Part shown: one piece after another, positions 1-4,659 of the stretch
How positions within the stretch are numbered: the first letter of the stretch is position 1
Layout of the letters: every line of letters begins with the position of its first letter
NCBI GenBank assembly: GCA_019310195.1
Contig: JAFDET010000236.1
Coordinates: 1 to 5,152, forward strand
From: Deltaproteobacteria bacterium
GTDB taxonomy: Bacteria; Myxococcota_A; UBA9160; JAFDET01
Length of the DNA: 5,152 bases
Direction: 5' to 3'
Notes under the pieces: model-generated
The model's input: only the letters and a program-made list of their open reading frames with translations
Databases searched by the model: none
Told to the model about the DNA's origin: nothing
Made by a program: the position numbers and the translations under genes

Positions 1-1
1 C

Positions 2-79
2 CGGAAGACCTCCGCCGTGCATGGTCGGGCCCGAATCGCCTACGATCTTCTACTCAACCGCCTCTTGCCGGGCCGATAA
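2..79 (+). CDS. possible C-terminal end of an upstream gene (partial)
   Basis: One plus-strand frame is open from the left edge of the window to a TAA at 77-79. It reads as 25 residues ending in LLLNRLLPGR. Of the three plus frames here it has the most gene-like composition: G/C is high at codon positions one and three and lower at position two. The sequence becomes more AT-rich just after the stop, as expected at a gene end. The other two plus frames are also open for a similar distance (to about 114 and 125), so this choice rests on composition alone. No domain can be recognised from so short a tail, and it may simply be non-coding. Confidence 0.3.
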   Translation, partial: RKTSAVHGRARIAYDLLLNRLLPGR

Positions 80-121
80 GCCCTGCGAAAACGGAGTTTC
101 AAGGCGGGAAGTAGTTAGTTT

Positions 122-144
122 CTAAGGACCGTCCCCTTTCTTAG
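122..144. repeat. short inverted repeat with GGGGACGGTCC core
   Basis: The arms CTAAG (122-126) and CTTAG (140-144) are exact inverted copies. The stem extends to seven pairs (122-128 with 138-144) if one G-T pair is allowed, leaving a nine-base loop. Read on the minus strand, the element carries the core GGGGACGGTCC preceded by a run of A. From memory, short repeats with a GGGGAC core occur near REP-associated tyrosine transposases in some proteobacterial genomes, but this could not be checked. No transposase lies in the window. The arms place stop codons on the minus strand, including the TAA that ends the small ORF at 141-329. It may equally be a chance hairpin or a weak terminator. Confidence 0.3.
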
Positions 145-329
145 GCGGACGTCCATGAATGCAGGTCAGTGGGGGCGCTGGCGGCGAACTCGAGGACGGG
201 GCGCCGGGTGTCATCCTGAACCTTGATGCCCACGCCTTCCAGCACGCGCCACGGACCGCCGACGGGTCCCAGGTGTAGACCGCGAACGGAGCAGCGGCCC
301 AACGGTCCGCTGCACGCGTTCGGCCCCAC
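141..329 (-). CDS. doubtful small ORF or gene remnant
   Basis: This minus-strand reading frame starts with an ATG at 329-327 and gives 62 residues ending at TAA (143-141). Its codon composition is moderately gene-like: by my count about 80% G/C at third positions and clearly less at second positions. The C-terminal half reads like ordinary protein (for example GVGIKVQDDTRRPVLEFA). I do not recognise a family. The start lies only 17 bases from the divergent acyl-CoA synthetase start, which leaves no space for two conventional promoters, and I see no convincing Shine-Dalgarno. The stop falls inside the inverted repeat at 122-144. It could be a remnant truncated at that repeat, or a chance ORF in GC-rich DNA. 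Confidence 0.18.
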   Translation of the reverse strand: MGPNACSGPLGRCSVRGLHLGPVGGPWRVLEGVGIKVQDDTRRPVLEFAASAPTDLHSWTSA

Positions 330-331
330 CG

Positions 332-340
332 TGGTAGCGT
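332..340 (+). promoter_or_regulatory. candidate extended -10 box for a leaderless acyl-CoA synthetase mRNA
   Basis: The bases TGGTAGCGT fit an extended -10 element (TGN before TANNNT). The hexamer ends six bases before the ATG at 347, so a transcript starting at the usual distance would begin at or next to the start codon. No Shine-Dalgarno precedes that ATG, which is consistent with a leaderless message. No good -35 hexamer is present at the expected spacing. A nearly identical string, TGGTATCTT, lies before pckG. The call is inferred from position and resemblance only. Confidence 0.3.
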
Positions 341-346
341 GTTTCG

Positions 347-2155
347 ATGGTGCTCGATCGCCTCCGCAGCATCCGCCACCTGTTGAGCGCGCCGGGGATC
401 TTCCTCAAGCATCGGCCCGACAGCGTCTACACCGTCGCCGACCGCCTGGAAGAGCACGCGGACGACCATCCCGACAGGCCGTTCGTCCTTTACGAGGACC
501 AGGTCCTCAGCTGGGGCGAGGTGGATGCCGCCGCCAACCGGGTCGCCCACTGGGCCGAGGCCCAGCGGCTGAAGCAGGGCGACGTGGTCGCCCTGCTGAT
601 GGAGAACCGGCCCGACTACCTGGTCCTCTGGCTGGGCCTGGCCAAGCGGGGGATCGTGTCGGCGCTGATCAACACGAACCTGGGCGGAGCCGCACTGGAT
701 CACGCCCTGCGCACGTCCCAGGCAGCCCACCTGGTGGTGGGGACCGAGCTGCTGGACTCGGTGGCCGGCGCCTCGGCCGAGGTCACGCAGAACCTGCGCA
801 TCTGGGCCCACCTGGATCCGGAGGGCCCGGACACGAAGCTTCCCGAGGGTTGCCTGGATCTGGCGGCAGCGCTGGAGGACGCATCCGACGAGCGGCCCCC
901 CTGGTCGGTTCGCGAGACGCTGCGCGCCGGCGACGACCTCTTCTACATCTACACCTCCGGCACCACGGGCAACCCCAAGGCCGCTCGCATCAGCCACGCG
1001 CGCTTCTTCCTGGCAGGAGACGGCTTCGCGTGGGCCGCCGAGGCCGGACCGGACGACGTCGACTACGTGGTGCTGCCCCTCTACCACTCTGCCGGTGGCG
1101 TGGCGGCCGTGGGCCGCGTGCTCGAAGGAGGGGGCACCATCGCGCTGCGCCGCAAGTTCAGCGCGTCGCGCTTCTGGGACGACGTGCGGCGCTACCGGGC
1201 CACCTGCTTCCAGTACATCGGGGAGTTCTGCCGCTACCTGATGGCCCAGCCCGCGCGCCCCGATGATCGCGAGCACCCGATCCGCGTCATCGTCGGCAAC
1301 GGCCTGCGCCCCGACGTGTGGACGGCCTTCCAGGAGCGCTTCGGGATCCCCAAGATCATCGAGTTCTACGGCGCGACCGAAGGCAACACCGTCATGGTGA
1401 ACCTGGGCTGGAAGGCGGGCGCCGTGGGCTGGTTCCCGCCCATGCTCGAGTTCGCCAACACCGGGCGCATCGTGCGCTTCGACGTCGAGACGGAGCTCCA
1501 CCCCCGCAACGAGGAGGGATTCTGCATCGAGTGCGGAACCGACGAGCCCGGCGAGCTGCTGGGCCGGATCGGTACCGGGCGTTCCATGGCCGGACGCTTC
1601 GAGGGCTACACGTCACCCGAGGCCACGGAGCGCAAGATCCTGCGCGACGTCTTCAAGAAGGGAGACGCCTGGTTCCGCAGCGGCGACCTGCTCTCGCGGG
1701 ACGAGGAAGGCTACTACTACTTCGTCGATCGCATCGGCGACACTTTCCGCTGGAAGGGCGAGAACGTCTCCACCCAGGAGGTGGCAGAGCTTCTGGCCGG
1801 CTGTCCGGGCCTCGACCTGATCAACGTCTACGGCGTAGAGGTCGCCGGAGCCGACGGCCGGGCCGGAATGCTGGCCTATGTGCCCCAGGAAGGCGCCGCC
1901 TTCGACGGCCCCGGGCTGTTCGCCTGGGCGGCCGAGCGCCTGCCCGCCTACGCCACGCCGGTCTTCGTGCGTCCGCTGGGCCGGCCGGAGCTCACCGGCA
2001 CCTTCAAGCTGCGCAAGGTGGACCTGCAACGCGAAGGCTTCGACCTGGAGCGCATCGACGACCCGGTCTACGTGCGGGACGATCGCGCCAAGGACTACGT
2101 CCGGCTCGACGCCGAGATCCTCGAAGCCATCCGCCAGGGCCGCTGGCGTCTCTGA
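347..2155 (+). CDS. very-long-chain/fatty acyl-CoA synthetase, FATP/FadD6 type
   Basis: This 602-residue enzyme is predicted to convert a fatty acid, ATP and CoA to acyl-CoA, AMP and pyrophosphate, activating long or very long chains for beta-oxidation or lipid synthesis. The large AMP-binding domain carries the ATP loop YTSGTTGNPK (residues 202-211) and the family signature FYGATEGN (340-347). The hinge region follows, with GDLL (446-449), DRIGDTFRWKGEN (461-473) and the small C-terminal domain. TGTFK (550-554) supplies the probable catalytic lysine K554. The long GDTFRWKGEN form, VFKKGDAWF just before the hinge and the TGTFKLRK ending separate it from ordinary FadD and match animal FATP/ACSVL proteins and mycobacterial FadD6. 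Similarity runs to the C terminus and the length is normal. I see no clear membrane segment or signal peptide, so it is probably cytoplasmic or peripheral on the membrane. An in-frame TAG at 335-337 blocks any earlier start, so 347 is the first possible ATG. No Shine-Dalgarno is visible. Exact chain-length preference is unknown. Confidence 0.95.
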   Translation: MVLDRLRSIRHLLSAPGIFLKHRPDSVYTVADRLEEHADDHPDRPFVLYEDQVLSWGEVDAAANRVAHWAEAQRLKQGDVVALLMENRPDYLVLWLGLAKRGIVSALINTNLGGAALDHALRTSQAAHLVVGTELLDSVAGASAEVTQNLRIWAHLDPEGPDTKLPEGCLDLAAALEDASDERPPWSVRETLRAGDDLFYIYTSGTTGNPKAARISHARFFLAGDGFAWAAEAGPDDVDYVVLPLYHSAGGVAAVGRVLEGGGTIALRRKFSASRFWDDVRRYRATCFQYIGEFCRYLMAQPARPDDREHPIRVIVGNGLRPDVWTAFQERFGIPKIIEFYGATEGNTVMVNLGWKAGAVGWFPPMLEFANTGRIVRFDVETELHPRNEEGFCIECGTDEPGELLGRIGTGRSMAGRFEGYTSPEATERKILRDVFKKGDAWFRSGDLLSRDEEGYYYFVDRIGDTFRWKGENVSTQEVAELLAGCPGLDLINVYGVEVAGADGRAGMLAYVPQEGAAFDGPGLFAWAAERLPAYATPVFVRPLGRPELTGTFKLRKVDLQREGFDLERIDDPVYVRDDRAKDYVRLDAEILEAIRQGRWRL

Positions 2156-2180
2156 GCCGACAGCAGATCCCCCATCCAAG

Positions 2181-2189
2181 TGGTATCTT
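2181..2189 (+). promoter_or_regulatory. candidate extended -10 box for pckG
   Basis: TGGTATCTT has the TGN extension followed by TATCTT, two mismatches from the TATAAT consensus. It is the most -10-like string in the gap between the two metabolic genes. Transcription would start near 2196, giving a leader of about 68 bases that holds the hairpin at 2194-2220. No convincing -35 hexamer lies at the usual distance. It resembles the string before the acyl-CoA synthetase (TGGTAGCGT), which is the main reason to list it. Confidence 0.3.
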
Positions 2190-2193
2190 TCGC

Positions 2194-2220
2194 GGCTCCC
2201 GGGAGCGCCCCGGGGGAGCC
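2194..2220 (+). other. GC-rich hairpin between acyl-CoA synthetase and pckG
   Basis: GGCTCCC (2194-2200) pairs with GGGAGCC (2214-2220). The stem continues with GGG (2201-2203) against CCC (2209-2211) across a two-base bulge, leaving a five-base loop. The left half also contains the perfect 12-base palindrome GCTCCCGGGAGC (2195-2206). No T-run follows, so it is a poor intrinsic terminator for the upstream gene. If transcription starts near 2196 it would instead form the first structure of the pckG leader, 43 bases before the start codon. It might also be a protein-binding palindrome. Folding is from inspection only. Confidence 0.4.
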
Positions 2221-2250
2221 CGTCTGGGCCAGCAACCTTCTGAAATCGCT

Positions 2251-2256
2251 GGGGAA
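2251..2256 (+). promoter_or_regulatory. ribosome binding site of pckG
   Basis: GGGGAA ends seven bases before the ATG at 2264. It supports that ATG over the in-frame GTG at 2180, which would add 28 residues translated from the hairpin and promoter-like DNA and has no Shine-Dalgarno of its own. Confidence 0.55.
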
Positions 2257-2263
2257 TCGTGAT

Positions 2264-4063
2264 ATGGGACAGCCGAGGACGAGCAACCAGAAGCTGATCA
2301 AGTGGGTCGAGCAGATGACGCAGCTCTGCCAGCCCGACGGCGTGCACTGGTGCGACGGTTCCGCCGGGGAGTTCGACGCCATGTGTAGCCTGCTGGTGGA
2401 GAGCGGGACCTTCAAGCGCCTGTCCGACGCCAAGCGCCCCAACAGCTACCTGGCTTGGTCGGATCCCGCGGACGTGGCCCGGGTCGAGGACCGCACCTAC
2501 ATCTGCTCCGAGAAGGTGGAAGACGCAGGCCCGACGAACAACTGGACCGATCCCCAGGAGATGCGCGCCACCCTGAACGGGCTCTTCACGGGCTGCATGA
2601 AGGGCCGCACCCTGTACGTGATCCCCTTCAGCATGGGCCCCATCGGCTCGCGCATCGCCCACATCGGCGTGCAGCTCACCGACTCGCCCTACGTGGTGGC
2701 CAGCATGCACATCATGACGCGCGTAGGCGACCGCGTGCTCAACGTGCTGGGCGACGGCGCCTTCGTGCCCTGCATGCACTCGGTCGGCCATCCCCTGGCC
2801 GAGGGCCAGAGCGACGTGGCCTGGCCGTGCAACGGAGAGAACAAGTACATCGTCCACTTCCCCGAGACCCGCGAGATCTGGTCCTACGGCTCCGGTTACG
2901 GTGGAAACGCACTGCTCGGCAAGAAGTGCTTCGCCCTGCGCATCGCCTCGGTGATGGCCCGCGACGAGGGCTGGCTGGCCGAGCACATGCTCATCCTGAA
3001 GATCACGTCACCCCAGGGACAGAGCCGCTACATCGCCGGCGCCTTCCCCAGCGCCTGCGGCAAGACCAACCTGGCCATGCTCGAGTGCACCGTCCCCGGC
3101 TGGAAGGTGGAGTGCGTCGGCGACGACATCTGCTGGATGAAGTTCCACGAGGACGGGCGGCTCTACGCCATCAACCCGGAGGCGGGCTTCTTCGGGGTTG
3201 CGCCGGGCACCAGCATGGACTCCAACGCCAACGCCATGCGCAGCTTCACCGAGAACGCACTCTTCACCAACTGCGCGCTCACCGAAGACGGCGACGTGTG
3301 GTGGGAGGGCATGACCGACGAGACCCCGGCCCGCCTGACCGACTGGCATGGCAAGGCTTGGACGCCCGAGAGCGAGACCCCCTCCGCCCACCCGAACGCG
3401 CGCTTCACCGCGCGCGCAAGCCAGTGCCCGGTGATGGCGCCGGAGTGGGAGGACCCCGTGGGCGTGCCCATCGACGCCATCCTCTTCGGCGGCCGCCGGG
3501 CCACGGTGGTGCCGCTGGTGAACGAGGGCCGGGACTGGAACCACGGCACCTTCCTGGGCTCCATCATCGCCAGCGAGAAGACGGCGGCGGCGGCGGGCAA
3601 GGTGGGCGATCTGCGCCGTGACCCGATGGCCATGCTGCCCTTCTGCGGGTACAACATGGCCGACTACTGGGCCCACTGGCTCTCGATGGGGAAGCGGCAA
3701 GGCGCACGGCTTCCGAAGATCTACTACGTCAACTGGTTCCGGAAGAGCGACGGCGGCGACTTCCTCTGGCCCGGATTCGGGGAGAACAGCCGCGTGCTGA
3801 AGTGGATCTTCGAACGCCTCGAAGGCACGGCCAAGGCCGTGGAGACCCCGATCGGGAACCTTCCCGCCGACGGCGCCTTGGACCTGGAGGGCATCGGCGT
3901 CTCGAAGGAGGACATGGAGGAGCTGCTCTCGGTGAAGGTGGAAGGCTGGCTCGACGAGATCCCCAAGATCCGCGACTACTACGCCACCTTCGGCAGCCAC
4001 ATGCCCCAGGCGCTGGAGGACGAGCTGTCTGCCCTGGAGGAGCGGCTCAAGGCCGCCCAGTAG
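2264..4063 (+). CDS. pckG: phosphoenolpyruvate carboxykinase (GTP)
   Basis: This 599-residue cytoplasmic enzyme catalyses oxaloacetate + GTP to phosphoenolpyruvate + GDP + CO2, the committed entry to gluconeogenesis from TCA intermediates, with a divalent metal such as Mn2+. Similarity to vertebrate PCK1 is recognisable end to end. SGYGGN (210-215) contains Y212 and K221 follows; these match human Y235 and K244. H241 matches the metal ligand H264. The P-loop FPSACGKTN (261-269) contains S263, the reactive C265 and K267, matching S286, C288 and K290. VGDDI (285-289) provides D288, matching D311. PNARF places R380 at the position of R405, and R73 probably matches R87. F492, F500 and F505 match the guanine-stacking phenylalanines, which identifies the GTP class and not the ATP class (pckA). 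All catalytic residues are present and the length is normal. Family similarity begins shortly after the ATG at 2264. The gene lies 108 bases after the acyl-CoA synthetase, with its own promoter-like box. Confidence 0.98.
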   Translation: MGQPRTSNQKLIKWVEQMTQLCQPDGVHWCDGSAGEFDAMCSLLVESGTFKRLSDAKRPNSYLAWSDPADVARVEDRTYICSEKVEDAGPTNNWTDPQEMRATLNGLFTGCMKGRTLYVIPFSMGPIGSRIAHIGVQLTDSPYVVASMHIMTRVGDRVLNVLGDGAFVPCMHSVGHPLAEGQSDVAWPCNGENKYIVHFPETREIWSYGSGYGGNALLGKKCFALRIASVMARDEGWLAEHMLILKITSPQGQSRYIAGAFPSACGKTNLAMLECTVPGWKVECVGDDICWMKFHEDGRLYAINPEAGFFGVAPGTSMDSNANAMRSFTENALFTNCALTEDGDVWWEGMTDETPARLTDWHGKAWTPESETPSAHPNARFTARASQCPVMAPEWEDPVGVPIDAILFGGRRATVVPLVNEGRDWNHGTFLGSIIASEKTAAAAGKVGDLRRDPMAMLPFCGYNMADYWAHWLSMGKRQGARLPKIYYVNWFRKSDGGDFLWPGFGENSRVLKWIFERLEGTAKAVETPIGNLPADGALDLEGIGVSKEDMEELLSVKVEGWLDEIPKIRDYYATFGSHMPQALEDELSALEERLKAAQ

Positions 4064-4120
4064 GGGCGCAGGCGAGCGTCTGCGCAGGCCGGCGACTGCA
4101 CGTGTCGCCGAACGACTGCA

Positions 4121-4180
4121 GCGCCCCGGGCCCTCCGGAAACCCTCCGGAAACCCGGAAGGGCTCGGGGCGCTTCTCGTT
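4121..4180 (+). terminator. probable pckG terminator stem-loop
   Basis: Starting 57 bases after the pckG stop, GCGCCCCGGGCCC (4121-4133) pairs with GGGCTCGGGGCGC (4160-4172) over 13 consecutive pairs, one of them G-U. A 26-base loop separates the arms. The stem is followed by TTCTCGTT, an imperfect T-rich tail. Position and stem strength suit transcription termination, but the long loop and interrupted T-run are unusual. A smaller stem, GGCGAC (4091-4096) with GTCGCC (4104-4109), precedes it. The loop holds a tandem repeat that may have a second role for the sigma-54 promoter downstream. Confidence 0.45.
4131..4152. repeat. 11-bp perfect tandem repeat with TCCGGA palindromes
   Basis: CCCTCCGGAAA occurs twice back to back (4131-4141 and 4142-4152), followed by a degenerate third start, CCCGGAA (4153-4159). 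Each full unit contains the palindrome TCCGGA (4134-4139 and 4145-4150). The 11-bp period is about one helical turn, so the two palindromes face the same side of the DNA. They lie roughly 70-85 bases upstream of the start predicted for the sigma-54 promoter, a distance at which activator sites can occur. Their regulatory role is inferred; the repeat itself is exact. Confidence 0.6.
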
Positions 4181-4192
4181 GCACCTCACGCG

Positions 4193-4208
4193 TGGCACCG
4201 GCCTTGCA
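4193..4208 (+). promoter_or_regulatory. sigma-54 (RpoN) -24/-12 promoter of the lipoprotein gene
   Basis: TGGCAC (4193-4198), five bases, then TTGCA (4204-4208) matches the RpoN consensus TGGCACG-N4-TTGCW at all core positions; the G after TGGCAC is C here. The invariant GG (4194-4195) and GC (4206-4207) are exactly ten bases apart, as sigma-54 recognition requires. Transcription would begin near 4219, giving a leader of about two dozen bases that contains the Shine-Dalgarno of the gene at 4243. Sigma-54 promoters need an AAA+ enhancer-binding activator, so expression is expected to be switched by a signal. The activator is not in this window. Confidence 0.72.
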
Positions 4209-4232
4209 CCGGAACAGGGAACTCACCCACAC

Positions 4233-4237
4233 GGAGG
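4233..4237 (+). promoter_or_regulatory. ribosome binding site of the lipoprotein gene
   Basis: GGAGG lies five bases before the ATG at 4243. It is the strongest Shine-Dalgarno in the window. It fixes the start at an ATG that begins a signal peptide, although the frame is open far upstream within pckG. Confidence 0.75.
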
Positions 4238-4242
4238 TTCCC

Positions 4243-4659
4243 ATGCGCATCCGGACTCCCGCCGCGGCCGTGCTCCTCGCCCTGCCGCTCGCGGGCTGCC
4301 TCAGCATCAAGGCCGGCAACGGCCCCGGCGCCGCGCTGATCCGCATGGACGGCCCGATCCGAGCCCACGTGGCCGCCGGTCCGCCCGCCCGCGGCTCGTC
4401 CCACGTGAACATCGGCGTGCTGCGCGGAACCCAGCGCGACGGCGAGTTGGTCTCGGTGGACATCTGGCCCCTGTTCGGAGTGGGCGTGGGCATCGTCGGC
4501 GCCCGCGTGTCGATCCTGGGTCTGGAGGTCGGCGTGGGCTCGCTCTTCTACGACCCGCAGCCGCCCGAAGCGGACTCCGATGACGCCGAGACGCCCGAAG
4601 AAACCGACGAGCCTGAACCGGAAGCAGACGCCGGCGACCTCGCTCCCGAAGCCGACTAG
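4243..4659 (+). CDS. small putative lipoprotein with acidic C-terminal tail, function unknown
   Basis: This 138-residue protein starts with a short basic N-region (R2, R4), a hydrophobic stretch (about 7-17) and the lipobox LAGC (16-19). Signal peptidase II should therefore cleave before C19 and leave a lipidated envelope protein of about 120 residues. Leucine follows the cysteine; an aspartate there would favour inner-membrane retention in enterics, so outer-membrane sorting is possible but not shown. A middle part (about 20-74) is followed by a Gly/Val-rich hydrophobic segment (75-103, starting WPLFGVGVG), which could be beta structure or membrane-associated. Residues 104-138 form a disordered-looking tail with 16 Asp/Glu, seven Pro and no Lys or Arg. 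I do not recognise a family. A sigma-54 promoter and good Shine-Dalgarno lie directly upstream, so it is probably a single-gene unit. Its last four bases overlap the convergent gene. It is confidently a gene; the function is unknown. Confidence 0.82.
   Translation: MRIRTPAAAVLLALPLAGCLSIKAGNGPGAALIRMDGPIRAHVAAGPPARGSSHVNIGVLRGTQRDGELVSVDIWPLFGVGVGIVGARVSILGLEVGVGSLFYDPQPPEADSDDAETPEETDEPEPEADAGDLAPEAD

Noticed and set aside
122..1501. Long minus-strand open frame opposite the acyl-CoA synthetase
   Set aside because: It lies antisense to a gene with end-to-end family similarity. Its predicted protein is rich in Gly, Ala, Val, His and Arg with no recognisable domain, typical of an antisense shadow in GC-rich DNA.
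2180..2263. Upstream GTG start for pckG adding 28 residues
   Set aside because: The extra part would be translated from the promoter-like box and hairpin and has no Shine-Dalgarno. Family similarity begins after the ATG at 2264, which has GGGGAA at a good distance.
1613..2986. Long minus-strand open frame across the acyl-CoA synthetase/pckG junction
   Set aside because: It runs through the antisense of two certain genes and their gap and shows no domain. Lack of stops is expected from the codon bias of the sense genes.
3583..3598. Run of GGC/GCG triplets in pckG
   Set aside because: It encodes the short alanine run in a normal part of the enzyme (TAAAAGK) and is ordinary codon bias.
4093..4120. 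Direct repeat CGACTGCA (4093-4100 and 4113-4120)
   Set aside because: Two 8-base copies 20 bases apart in a short GC-rich gap are weak evidence alone; noted only as possible additional activator-site structure.
3008..4198. Long minus-strand open frame opposite pckG and the following gap
   Set aside because: Same reason: low-complexity antisense translation of a certain gene with no domain of its own.
3802..4242. Plus-strand frame open upstream of the lipoprotein ATG, inside pckG
   Set aside because: This is an out-of-frame shadow of pckG plus the gap. The ATG at 4243 has a strong Shine-Dalgarno and begins a clear lipoprotein signal peptide.
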